Shown piece by piece: positions 10,042 through 20,762 of a DNA stretch of 64,000 bases. A program made the position numbers and the translations under genes. The notes beneath the pieces were generated by a model that had not been told where the DNA came from, ran no database searches, and was given only the letters and a program-made list of their open reading frames with translations. The DNA comes from an uncultured Alphaproteobacteria bacterium (lineage in GTDB: Bacteria; Pseudomonadota; Alphaproteobacteria; HIMB59; GCA-002718135), in NCBI GenBank assembly GCA_902602885.1, contig CACKSM010000003.1, positions 1-64,000 of the forward strand. Reading direction: 5' to 3'. Numbering within the stretch: the first letter of the stretch is position 1; every line of letters begins with the position of its first letter.

Positions 10042-11598
10042 ATGACTGAAAAAATTTATATTTTTGATACAACCCTTCGAGATGGAGAGCAGTCTCCAGG
10101 AGCATCAATGAATTTAGATGAAAAGCTTCAGATAGCTGAAGTACTTGATTCAATGAGAGTTGATATTATTGAAGCAGGTTTTCCAATTGCTTCAAATGGA
10201 GATTTTGAAGCAGTTTCTGAAGTTAGTAAATGCGTAAAAAATTCAACCATAGCTGGTTTAGCAAGAGCAAGCTTTAAGGATATTGATCGTGCCTGGGAGG
10301 CAGTAAAGAATGCTAAATCACCAAGAATTCATACTTTTATTGCAACAAGTCCTCTACACATGAAATATAAATTAAAGAAAACTGAAGAAGAAGTTTTAGA
10401 AGCTATTCAAAAGACTGTTTCTCATGCAAGAAACCTTTGTGATAATATTGAATGGAGCTGTGAAGACGGTGGAAGATCAGAATTAGAATTTTTATATAAA
10501 TGTATTGAGCTTGCAATTAATTGTGGTGCATCAACTATTAATATCCCTGATACAGTAGGGTATACACTACCAGAAGAGTTTGGAAAAATTTTTAAAAATG
10601 TAAAAAATAATGTTCCTAACATAGATAAAGCAATCCTTTCAACTCATACACATAATGATTTAGGTTTAGCTACTGCAAATAATGTTGCAGCCATTAAAGA
10701 AGGGGCTAGACAAGTAGAGTGTACTATTAATGGTATGGGAGAAAGAGCTGGAAATTCTTCATTAGAAGAAATTGTAATGACTTTAAAAGTAAAAAAAGAT
10801 CTTATGCCTTATCATACAGATATTAAAACTGAGTCCATTATGAAAGCTTCTAGATTAGTATCATCTATAACAGGTTTCCCAGTTCAGCCAAACAAAGCGA
10901 TAGTTGGCGCAAATGCTTTTGCACATGAAGCGGGAATACACCAAGATGGTATGCTTAAACATGCTGGCACTTATGAAATCATGACTCCTGAGTCTATTGG
11001 ACTAAACAAATCTTCATTAGTTCTTGGCAAACATTCAGGAAAACATGCTTTTTCAGAAAAATTAAAAGAACTTGGTTATGAGGTTGGAGATAATACTTTA
11101 ATGGAATTATTTGGAAGATTTAAAGATTTAGCTGATAAGAAAAAAGAAATTTTTGAGGAGGATTTAATTGCATTAGCAGAAGATAGAACCTCGTCATACG
11201 ATGAACACATTAAATTTGTATCTTTAGAAGTAAATGCTGGGTCTGTTGAAAAAGCTGAAGCTAAATTAAAGATAGAAATTAACGATAAATTGGAAAATAC
11301 AAAAATTAATGGTAATGGTCCTGTTGATGCTACCTTTAACGCAATAAAAAAACTTACTAACACTGAATTTAAACTTAAACTTTATCAAGTAAATGCAATC
11401 ACAGCAGGGACTGATGCACAAGGAGAGGTAACTGTCAGACTTGAAGACGATAATCTATCATCCCAAGCAAAAGGAAGTGATCCTGATATAATTGTCGCTT
11501 CAGCAAAAGCTTATATAAATGCTGTAAACAGATTGATATTTAAAAAAACTAAATCTATTAAGGAGAATACAGCAAGTTTAAAAATTGAGGGAGTTTAA
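10042..11598 (+). CDS. leuA: 2-isopropylmalate synthase
   Basis: FDTTLRDGEQSPGASM, HTHNDLGLATAN, C-terminal LeuA regulatory domain. Confidence 0.95.
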   Translation: MTEKIYIFDTTLRDGEQSPGASMNLDEKLQIAEVLDSMRVDIIEAGFPIASNGDFEAVSEVSKCVKNSTIAGLARASFKDIDRAWEAVKNAKSPRIHTFIATSPLHMKYKLKKTEEEVLEAIQKTVSHARNLCDNIEWSCEDGGRSELEFLYKCIELAINCGASTINIPDTVGYTLPEEFGKIFKNVKNNVPNIDKAILSTHTHNDLGLATANNVAAIKEGARQVECTINGMGERAGNSSLEEIVMTLKVKKDLMPYHTDIKTESIMKASRLVSSITGFPVQPNKAIVGANAFAHEAGIHQDGMLKHAGTYEIMTPESIGLNKSSLVLGKHSGKHAFSEKLKELGYEVGDNTLMELFGRFKDLADKKKEIFEEDLIALAEDRTSSYDEHIKFVSLEVNAGSVEKAEAKLKIEINDKLENTKINGNGPVDATFNAIKKLTNTEFKLKLYQVNAITAGTDAQGEVTVRLEDDNLSSQAKGSDPDIIVASAKAYINAVNRLIFKKTKSIKENTASLKIEGV

Positions 11599-12642
<1,044 letters not shown>

Positions 12643-12650
12643 CAATTAAA

Positions 12651-13472
12651 ATGGCTCCAAAGTTCCAAATAAAAGTTTTTCAATTATCAAGATTTGTAAA
12701 AAACTTTACTATTATTTCTGTCGTAACACTTTCGTTTCTTTTAGTATTTTTCTCTAAAACCGACTACTACCTTATAAGTGGAATTAAAAATTTATCTAGT
12801 TCTGTAATCATTCCTATTACGAGATTTATATCAGCACCAGTAAATGTTTTTTCAAATTTTATTGATGAATATAAACAATTTAGAAGTTTAAAATTTGAAA
12901 ACAAAATTCTTCAAGAAGAAATAATTCGTTTAAAAAAATGGCAAACATTAGCTATTCAAAATTCAAGAGAGAATAAAGTTTTAAAAAAATTGTTAAATGC
13001 AACTGATAATAATTTAATTTTGGTTAAGACTGCATCACTAATTAATAGAAATGATACAATTTATAGTAAATTAATAAATTTAAATGCAGGTTACGAAGAT
13101 AACATTAAAATAAATATGTCAGCTATTAATGAACGAGGATTAATAGGTAAGGTAATTGATACAACTTCAAATAATTCAAGACTAATTCTTTTGACTGATC
13201 CTAATTTATCTATTTCAGTAAAATCTATATCTGATGGAATTTTTTCTTTACTTTCTGGAAGTGGAGATGGAAAATATCTAGTAAGTTCATTTGTTAAAGA
13301 AAATAAAATGCCTAGATTAGGAGATATTGTAGTTACAAGTGGTACGGCACAAATATTTCCTGTAGATCTCTTAGTTGGAAAAGTAGCTAAAGTTGAAAAA
13401 AATAGATTTTTTGTTTTACCATTTGTAGATTTTAAAAATATAGATTATGTACAAATCGTTACTTCAAAATAA
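12651..13472 (+). CDS. mreC: Rod shape-determining protein MreC
   Basis: N-terminal TM, coiled coil, beta domain (SISDGIFSLLSGSGDGK...), after mreB. Confidence 0.9.
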   Translation: MAPKFQIKVFQLSRFVKNFTIISVVTLSFLLVFFSKTDYYLISGIKNLSSSVIIPITRFISAPVNVFSNFIDEYKQFRSLKFENKILQEEIIRLKKWQTLAIQNSRENKVLKKLLNATDNNLILVKTASLINRNDTIYSKLINLNAGYEDNIKINMSAINERGLIGKVIDTTSNNSRLILLTDPNLSISVKSISDGIFSLLSGSGDGKYLVSSFVKENKMPRLGDIVVTSGTAQIFPVDLLVGKVAKVEKNRFFVLPFVDFKNIDYVQIVTSK

Positions 13473-13957
13473 TGGAGTTTTCCAAATTTTTTAATTCCAC
13501 TATTAAATTAAATATCATTTTAATTATAAGTTTTTCAATTTCTGTAAACTCTTTTATTCTACTGCCTAATATCAATAATTCATTCTATGTATTATTTCAT
13601 TTAACTTATATTTATATAATTTTTTACCATTATCATTATTATCTTTATATAGTTGCCCTGATATTCGGAATTTTGTTCGATATATTGCTATTAAATAATA
13701 TAGGAGCACATATAATAACTTTTTTATCTCTATTAATGTTATTTGTATTATTGAGAAAATATTTAATTAGATTATCGTCGTTTCAAATAATTGTTATTTA
13801 TTTTATAACTTTAGTTGTTTTGTTTTTTATTGAGCAATTTTTAGCAAATCTAATACACAATTATAAATTTAATATGAGTTCAATTTACAATTTAACTTTA
13901 ATTGCTTTAATTATTTTTATTCCTTCTGTATTTTTGCTTATTAAGTTGGATAAGTGA
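13472..13957 (+). CDS. mreD: Rod shape-determining membrane protein MreD
   Basis: Polytopic 161-aa protein between mreC and mrdA. Confidence 0.75.
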   Translation: MEFSKFFNSTIKLNIILIISFSISVNSFILLPNINNSFYVLFHLTYIYIIFYHYHYYLYIVALIFGILFDILLLNNIGAHIITFLSLLMLFVLLRKYLIRLSSFQIIVIYFITLVVLFFIEQFLANLIHNYKFNMSSIYNLTLIALIIFIPSVFLLIKLDK

Positions 13958-13958
13958 A

Positions 13959-15761
13959 ATGTTTTATTCGGATGATAAAAAACAATACTCAGTTTTAAAC
14001 AGAAGAACTTTTTTATTATATTTATTAAAAGTATCTTTTTTTGGTATTGTGGGCTGGAGATTGTATGATATTCAAATAAAAGATTCACAAAAATATAAAA
14101 CTCTTTCAAAAAACAATCAAATAGACGTTGAAATTATTTACCCTATTAGGGGTAAGATTTATGATACTAATAACAAAGTTTTAGCATCTAATATAAAAGT
14201 ATTTGATGTATACATAATTCCTGAAAATACAAAGAATATTAATAAATCCCTAAATGAATTAAATCAAATTATAAAAATAAATTTTAGTGACAGAAGGAAA
14301 ATAATACAATTATCTAAAAAGGTTAAGAAATTTGAAAAAATAAAAGTTTTAGAAAATATTAATTGGTCACAACTCGAAAAAATAGAATCAAACAAACTTA
14401 ATATTGAAGGTATATTTATTTCTCAAGATTATATGCGAACTTATCAGTTTGATAATACTTTTTCACATTTAATTGGTTATACAAACAAACCCAATCGGGA
14501 AGAAGTTGAATTACCTTTTATTTCAAATATGCCTAATCTAGAGATAGGGAAAGATGGTATTGAAAAAAGTTTTAATCCTAATTTAATTGGCAAATCAGGA
14601 AAGAGAGAAATTGAAGTCAATTCCTATGGAAGAGTAATTCGTGAAATATCAAGGCAAGATAGTCAAAAAGGAAATGATATTCAGATAACTATTGACCTTA
14701 GAATTCAACAATATGCTTTAAATTTATTAAAAGAACACAAAGCAGGGTCTGTAGTACTTATGGATATTAAGAATGGTAACATATTATGTATGGCTTCAAC
14801 TCCATCTTATAATCCAAATAAAATTATACAAAAACCGAATAAGGAATATTGGGATTCAATTTTAGAAAATGAACTTTCGCCACTTACTTATAGATGTATT
14901 CAAGGTTTGTATGCTCCTGGCTCAACTTTTAAAATGGTTGTTGCCATAGCGGGTATAGTCCATGGCATTATTGATACAAATACTAAACATTTTTGTAGTG
15001 GAAAAATTAGTTTAGGTGAAAGACTTTATCATTGTTGGAAAAATAATGGTCATGGCTCGATGAATGTTAGTGATGCTATTAAAGAATCATGCGACGTTTT
15101 TTTCTATGAAATATCAAAAAAAATTGGGATAGATAAAATTTCTATAGTTGCTCAAGATTTTGGTTTAGGTAAAATATATGACATTTCTTTACCTAATCAA
15201 AAAAAAGGAATTATTCCTTCACGGGATTGGAAAAAGAAAAAATACGATGAAAGTTGGTATCCTGGAGAGACTCTAATATCTGCTATTGGTCAAGGATTTG
15301 TATTAACTAACCCACTACAACTGGCTGTAATGACTTCAATTATTGCTTCTAATGGAAAAAATATTAAACCAAATATTATCAAACAAAATAGTGAAATAGA
15401 GTTTGAAAAATTAGAAAAATACCAAAATGCTATTAAAATTATTAAAAATTCAATGTTTAAAGTTGTTAATGAGAGTAAAGGTACAGCTTATAATTCGAGA
15501 TCTGAATCTGCACCTTTTGCAGGTAAGACAGGAACTTCTCAAGTTAGAAGAATAACTGTAGCTGAGAGAGAAAGTGAAGATTTTAGGAAAAAAGAAGTAG
15601 AGTGGAAAAAAAGAGATCATGCTTTATTTGTTGGATATATGCCGGTCGAAAATCCTAGATATGCTGTTTCTGTTGTTATTGAACATGGAGGCTCAGGCGC
15701 ATCAACTGCAGCACCCATAGCTAAAGAAATTTTTCAATTTACAAAAAATTTAGAAATTTAA
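13959..15761 (+). CDS. mrdA: Penicillin-binding protein 2
   Basis: YAPGSTFKMVVAIAG (SxxK), KTGTSQVR motif, PBP dimerisation domain. Confidence 0.94.
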   Translation: MFYSDDKKQYSVLNRRTFLLYLLKVSFFGIVGWRLYDIQIKDSQKYKTLSKNNQIDVEIIYPIRGKIYDTNNKVLASNIKVFDVYIIPENTKNINKSLNELNQIIKINFSDRRKIIQLSKKVKKFEKIKVLENINWSQLEKIESNKLNIEGIFISQDYMRTYQFDNTFSHLIGYTNKPNREEVELPFISNMPNLEIGKDGIEKSFNPNLIGKSGKREIEVNSYGRVIREISRQDSQKGNDIQITIDLRIQQYALNLLKEHKAGSVVLMDIKNGNILCMASTPSYNPNKIIQKPNKEYWDSILENELSPLTYRCIQGLYAPGSTFKMVVAIAGIVHGIIDTNTKHFCSGKISLGERLYHCWKNNGHGSMNVSDAIKESCDVFFYEISKKIGIDKISIVAQDFGLGKIYDISLPNQKKGIIPSRDWKKKKYDESWYPGETLISAIGQGFVLTNPLQLAVMTSIIASNGKNIKPNIIKQNSEIEFEKLEKYQNAIKIIKNSMFKVVNESKGTAYNSRSESAPFAGKTGTSQVRRITVAERESEDFRKKEVEWKKRDHALFVGYMPVENPRYAVSVVIEHGGSGASTAAPIAKEIFQFTKNLEI

Positions 15762-16858
15762 TGTTAAATAAAATTCAAAACTTAAATTATTTATTGATTT
15801 TCTTAATAATATTAATTTCTTTTATTGGTGCAGCAGGTTTATATTCTGCAGCAGGAGGATCATATAATCCTTGGGCATCAAGACACTTAATTAGATTGGT
15901 ACTTTTTATATTTTTAGCAATTATCTTAGCTTTTATAAATATAAAATTTATTTATCAATATGCGTATATTTTTTTTATATTATCATTATTACTTTTGCTA
16001 TCAGTTGAATTAATAGGTGTTTTTGGCAAAGGGGCAACTAGATGGATAAACGTATTTGGTTTTAGTATCCAACCATCAGAATTAATAAAAATAACTATAA
16101 TACTAGCACTAGCTAGATTTTATCATGATTTAAAATTTGATGAAATTAAGCGAATAAAAAATTTATTTTTTCCAATATTAATTTTATTTTTACCATTTAC
16201 TTTAGTTGTTATACAGCCAGATCTTGGAACCGCTTTAAGTATAGCAATGCTTGGAATTTTTATTTTATTTGCAAGTGGAATAAGAATATGGAAGTTTATA
16301 TTAGGGTTTTTTGTTTTAATTCTCTCCATTCCTTTGGCATTAAATTATCTACAACCATATCAAAAGGATAGAATTTTCTCTTTTTTAAATCCTGAGGCTG
16401 ATGCACTTGGAAGAGGATATCAACTTATACAATCAAAAATTGCTTTAGGATCTGGTGGTCTAACTGGTAAAGGTTTTTTAGAGGGGTCTCAATCATATCT
16501 TCAGTATTTACCTGAAAAACAAACTGATTTTATTTTTACATTAATTGGAGAAGAATTTGGTTTTATTGGTACTATGTTTATAATTTTACTATTTTTATTA
16601 TTAATATCAGTCTGTTTTTATATAAGTATTAAATCAAACCATATTTTTGGTAGAATTCTCTCTATCGGTGTTGGCAGCAATTTATTTATATATGTGATAA
16701 TGAACATATCTATGGTATCTGGTTTAATGCCTGTTGTTGGGATTCCATTGCCTTTAGTTTCTTATGGGGGATCAGCAATGCTTGCTATAATTATATCTCT
16801 GGGGTTAGTTCTTAATGCAGAATTAAATGGAAATTTAAAGAAATTACATAATGCTTGA
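15761..16858 (+). CDS. rodA: Rod shape-determining protein RodA (SEDS)
   Basis: Polytopic SEDS; GGLTGKGFLEGSQSYLQYLPEKQTDFIFTLIGEEFG, PLVSYGGSAML. Confidence 0.95.
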   Translation: MLNKIQNLNYLLIFLIILISFIGAAGLYSAAGGSYNPWASRHLIRLVLFIFLAIILAFINIKFIYQYAYIFFILSLLLLLSVELIGVFGKGATRWINVFGFSIQPSELIKITIILALARFYHDLKFDEIKRIKNLFFPILILFLPFTLVVIQPDLGTALSIAMLGIFILFASGIRIWKFILGFFVLILSIPLALNYLQPYQKDRIFSFLNPEADALGRGYQLIQSKIALGSGGLTGKGFLEGSQSYLQYLPEKQTDFIFTLIGEEFGFIGTMFIILLFLLLISVCFYISIKSNHIFGRILSIGVGSNLFIYVIMNISMVSGLMPVVGIPLPLVSYGGSAMLAIIISLGLVLNAELNGNLKKLHNA

Positions 16859-17618
16859 AATAAATAAGGTTAATAAATTTTTTGGAGGACTAAAAGCAGT
16901 CCATAACGCATCAATGAAAGTTGAAATGGGTTCAATTACAGGCTTAATCGGTCCAAATGGAGCAGGAAAAACAACATTATTTAATACTATTGCAGGATTA
17001 TATGATCCAGATGAGGGAAATATAATTCTTAATAATGAAGATATTTCTTTTTTAAAACCTCACGAATTATTTTCTAAAGGAGTTCTAAGAACCTTTCAAA
17101 TTGCCCATGAATTTTCAACATTAACTGTTCTTGAAAATTTAATGATGGTACCACCAAATCAATTTGGTGAAAAATTATCATATGCTTTATTAAGTAATGC
17201 TAAAGTAAAACAACAAGAAGAAGAAATAAGACAAAAAGCTATAGAAGTAATAAATTTTTTAAATTTAAGTCATTTAACTCAAGAACTTGCGGGTAACTTA
17301 TCTGGCGGTCAGAAAAAACTACTTGAGTTAGGGAGAACAATGATGGTTGATCCTCAAATCGTTTTACTTGATGAAGTAGGAGCTGGAGTTAATAGAACAC
17401 TTCTCAATGAAATTACGGATGCAATTTTAAGATTAAATAAAGAAAAGAATTATACTTTTTTCGTTATTGAACATGATATGGATCTTATTGAAAAAATTTG
17501 TGATCCTGTAATTGTAATGGCAGAAGGTTCAGTTTTATTTAAAGGAAATTTTAATGAGGTAAAAAATAACGATACAGTTATAGAAGCTTATTTAGGAAAA
17601 GGTATTAATAAAAATTAG
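16851..17618 (+). CDS. livG: ABC transporter ATP-binding protein, branched-chain amino acid type (LivG)
   Basis: GPNGAGKTTLFNTIAGLY, LSGGQKKLLELGRTMM; overlaps rodA by 8 nt. Confidence 0.88.
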   Translation: MLEINKVNKFFGGLKAVHNASMKVEMGSITGLIGPNGAGKTTLFNTIAGLYDPDEGNIILNNEDISFLKPHELFSKGVLRTFQIAHEFSTLTVLENLMMVPPNQFGEKLSYALLSNAKVKQQEEEIRQKAIEVINFLNLSHLTQELAGNLSGGQKKLLELGRTMMVDPQIVLLDEVGAGVNRTLLNEITDAILRLNKEKNYTFFVIEHDMDLIEKICDPVIVMAEGSVLFKGNFNEVKNNDTVIEAYLGKGINKN

Positions 17619-17624
17619 AATTCT

Positions 17625-18329
17625 ATGAATAATTTAATTGGTAAAAATTTAACAGCTGGATATGGAGGGGTTGATATCATTAAAGATATTAATATAGAAG
17701 TAAACGAGGGTGAAATTGTTGTCATTGTTGGTCCAAATGGAGCAGGTAAATCAACAGCAATGAAAGCATTGCTAGGAATGTTAAGTTTAACTTCAGGTTC
17801 CGTAGAATATTCAAATAAGGAAATTTCTTCAATGCTACCTCAAAACAGAATTAATTTAGGATTGGCATTTGTTCCTCAAACAAACAATGTGTTTACTGGT
17901 ATGACAGTAGAAGAAAATTTAGAAATGGGAGGGTTTTTAAGAGAGGATGACATTATTCATACTATTAATGATGTTTATGACCTTTTTCCTATTTTAAAAG
18001 AAAAAAGAAATCAAAGTGCAGGAGAATTATCTGGAGGTCAAAGACAACAAGTGGCTTTTGGAAGAGCACTTATGACTAAACCTAAAATTTTAATGTTAGA
18101 TGAACCGACTGCAGGAGTATCACCAATAGTAATGGATGAGTTATTTTCAAGAATCATAGAAGTTCGTAAAACAGGTGTAGGTATACTAATGGTTGAACAA
18201 AATGCAAAACAAGCACTTGGTATTGCTGATAGAGGATACGTATTAGTAAATGGTAAAAATAGTAGAGAAGGTTCAGGAGAAGAACTATTGAATAATCCAG
18301 AAGTTAGAAAGTCTTTTTTAGGAGGTTAA
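17625..18329 (+). CDS. livF: ABC transporter ATP-binding protein, branched-chain amino acid type (LivF)
   Basis: GPNGAGKSTAMKALLGML, LSGGQRQQVAFGRALM. Confidence 0.88.
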   Translation: MNNLIGKNLTAGYGGVDIIKDINIEVNEGEIVVIVGPNGAGKSTAMKALLGMLSLTSGSVEYSNKEISSMLPQNRINLGLAFVPQTNNVFTGMTVEENLEMGGFLREDDIIHTINDVYDLFPILKEKRNQSAGELSGGQRQQVAFGRALMTKPKILMLDEPTAGVSPIVMDELFSRIIEVRKTGVGILMVEQNAKQALGIADRGYVLVNGKNSREGSGEELLNNPEVRKSFLGG

Positions 18330-18330
18330 A

Positions 18331-19344
18331 ATGATTGATTTTCTAAATTCTATAATTGTACTTCTAAATTTTATTATTATTCCAGGCATTTCTTATGGCT
18401 CCCAACTTGCACTCGGCGCACTAGGAGTTACATTCGTGTATGCCATACTTCGTTTTGCAAATTTTGCACACGGTGAAATTATGTCATTTGGAGCGATGAT
18501 AACAATTTTATTTACGTGGTTTTTTCAATCACAAAATATTGGTTTAGGAATTCTGCCAACTGCCTTGTTAGCTTTACCTGTAGGAATTATAGCAACAATT
18601 ATCCTATGTATTATTTCTGATAAATTTGTTTTTCAATATTACAGATATCAAAAAAGTGTTCCTGTTGTTTTAGCAATGGTTTCAATAGGGGTTATGTTTG
18701 TAATAAATGCAATAATAAGAATTATAATTGGAACAGAAACTATAAAATTTTCTGATGGGCAGAAATTTATAATGAAAGCGAAACAGTTTAAAGTAATGAC
18801 AGGTTTAAATGAAGGATTAGCATTAAAATCATCTCAAGTTATTACAATATTAATTACTATTTTACTTTTAACTTTTACTTTTTGGTTTTTACAAAAAACA
18901 AAAACTGGAAAATCAATGAGAGCATTTTCTGATAATGAAGATTTAGCATTATTGTCTGGTATTAATCCTGATAGAGTAGTCTTTACTACATGGGTTATTG
19001 TAGGCGTCTTGGCATGCGTTGCGGGTACACTCTACGGTTTAGATAAAAGTTATAAACCAATTATTTATCTTAATTTAGTCTTGCCAATATTTGCATCAGC
19101 AATTGTCGGAGGAATTGGTAGTCCTTTTGGAGCTGTAATAGGTGGTTATGTCATCGCGTTTTCAGAAATTATGGTAACGTATGCTTATAAGAAATTCTTT
19201 GTATATATACTTCCAAGTTCTATTGAGCCAACAGGTTTAGTTCAATTACTTTCAACAGATTATAAATTTGCTGTATCATTTTCAATTTTAGTCATCGTCT
19301 TATTGATTAGACCATCAGGTATATTTAAAGGAAGAGTCTTATGA
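18331..19344 (+). CDS. livH: ABC transporter permease, LivH type
   Basis: Polytopic permease; ALGALGVTFVYAILRFANFAHGE. Confidence 0.88.
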   Translation: MIDFLNSIIVLLNFIIIPGISYGSQLALGALGVTFVYAILRFANFAHGEIMSFGAMITILFTWFFQSQNIGLGILPTALLALPVGIIATIILCIISDKFVFQYYRYQKSVPVVLAMVSIGVMFVINAIIRIIIGTETIKFSDGQKFIMKAKQFKVMTGLNEGLALKSSQVITILITILLLTFTFWFLQKTKTGKSMRAFSDNEDLALLSGINPDRVVFTTWVIVGVLACVAGTLYGLDKSYKPIIYLNLVLPIFASAIVGGIGSPFGAVIGGYVIAFSEIMVTYAYKKFFVYILPSSIEPTGLVQLLSTDYKFAVSFSILVIVLLIRPSGIFKGRVL

Positions 19345-20714
19345 TGAAGTTTGAAAGATATGAATGGGTAGCTATTATAATAATGATCTCCCTCTTTATT
19401 TTTGTAGGCTTCATTCAAGGGTGGTCAGTAAGTTTAGTAATTTTAAATATGTGTATTATCTCAGCAATAATGACAATGGGAGTTAATATTTCTTGGGGTT
19501 ATGCAGGAGTAATTAATTTTGGTGTGATGGGCTTTCTTGCCATGGGTGGATTAGCAGCAGTGCTTGTTTCTTACCCTCCCATTGTTGAGTCATGGCAGGC
19601 CGGAGGTAGAGGGTTAGGTATCAGTTTTGCTTTGCTTGTCGTATTAGTAATAGCTGTAATGTATATTAATAAAACGGTAATCCAAAAAAGAAATAGGTAT
19701 ATTTTAAATTCTCTTATAATTTTTTTTGGTATTCTAATTATCAGACATTTTTATTTAAACGCCACACATAATATTGAAGATGTTAATCCTGCAATAGCAG
19801 GGTTTTTAGGTGGTCTTGGACTACCAATAATTTTTTCTTGGATAGTAGGAGGTTTATTTGCTGCAGGTGTTGCATTTGTAATTGGTAAAGTAGCTCTTGG
19901 ATTACGATCTGATTATTTGGCAATTGTAACTCTAGGAATTTCAGAAATAGTTGTTAGTGTTTTGAAACATGAAGAATGGTTATCTAGAGGGGTAAAAAAT
20001 GTAATTGGTTTAAAGAGACCAGTTCCTTATGAAATTGATTTACAAAATGCTGATTGGTTTATAAATTTAGTTACATATCTTAATTCATCAAAGTTAAATA
20101 ACATTGTTGATGTAAGTGATAGACAACAAGTTTTAAACAATCTTATAATTGATGGTTCGGGAATATTTGTAAAGTTATCATACGCTATTTTGTTTCTGAT
20201 TGTTATGTTGATAATTTTTTATTTTGCGAACAAAGCTCAATTATCTCCATGGGGAAGGATGATGAGAGCTATAAGAGATAATGAAACTGCTGCAAATGCA
20301 ATGGGTAAAGATGTTGTGAAACAACATTTAATTATTTTTGTCATAGGAGCTGCAATTGTAGGTGTTGCAGGCGCAATGCTTGTTACTTTGGATGGATTAT
20401 TTACACCTTCAGGATATCGACCACTTCGTTTCACTTTTATTATTTGGATTATGGTTATTGTGGGCGGTAGTGGAAATAATTTAGGCGCTATATTTGGCGG
20501 TTTTGTCATATGGTTTTCTTGGATTGAAGCTGCGCCACTTACAACATTTATTATTAATCAAATTACTGTCGGATTAGAGCCAACTAATTCTTTAAAATTA
20601 CATTTACTCGATAGCGTTCCTTACTTTAGATACTTATTTATGGGCTTAATATTATTATTAATATTACGTTATAGGCCTAAGGGAATTATTCCAGAGAAAG
20701 TAAGACACTCATAA
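19341..20714 (+). CDS. livM: ABC transporter permease, LivM type
   Basis: Polytopic permease; GLRSDYLAIVTLGISEI, AIRDNETAANAMGKDV. Confidence 0.88.
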   Translation: MMKFERYEWVAIIIMISLFIFVGFIQGWSVSLVILNMCIISAIMTMGVNISWGYAGVINFGVMGFLAMGGLAAVLVSYPPIVESWQAGGRGLGISFALLVVLVIAVMYINKTVIQKRNRYILNSLIIFFGILIIRHFYLNATHNIEDVNPAIAGFLGGLGLPIIFSWIVGGLFAAGVAFVIGKVALGLRSDYLAIVTLGISEIVVSVLKHEEWLSRGVKNVIGLKRPVPYEIDLQNADWFINLVTYLNSSKLNNIVDVSDRQQVLNNLIIDGSGIFVKLSYAILFLIVMLIIFYFANKAQLSPWGRMMRAIRDNETAANAMGKDVVKQHLIIFVIGAAIVGVAGAMLVTLDGLFTPSGYRPLRFTFIIWIMVIVGGSGNNLGAIFGGFVIWFSWIEAAPLTTFIINQITVGLEPTNSLKLHLLDSVPYFRYLFMGLILLLILRYRPKGIIPEKVRHS

Positions 20715-20717
20715 AAA

Positions 20718-20740
20718 AACCCCAGCTAAATGCTGGGGTT
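20718..20740 (-). terminator. Intrinsic terminator for the binding-protein gene
   Basis: AACCCCAGC-TAAAT-GCTGGGGTT 9-bp stem; on the minus strand followed by TTTTTTTAT. Lies between the convergent livM and livK stops. Confidence 0.85.
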
Positions 20741-20762
20741 AAATTAAAATAATTTTTAAGTA

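Noticed and set aside
16123-16329. Further shadow ORFs (20237-20509 -, 21140-21370 +, 23415-23774 -, 23432-23674 +, 25392-25673 +, 26820-27029 -, 27038-27226 +, 27856-28074 -, 28590-28787 -, 29224-29415 +, 29968-30249 -, 30520-30732 -, 31372-31650 +)
   Set aside because: Antisense or out-of-frame to confident genes; no independent support.
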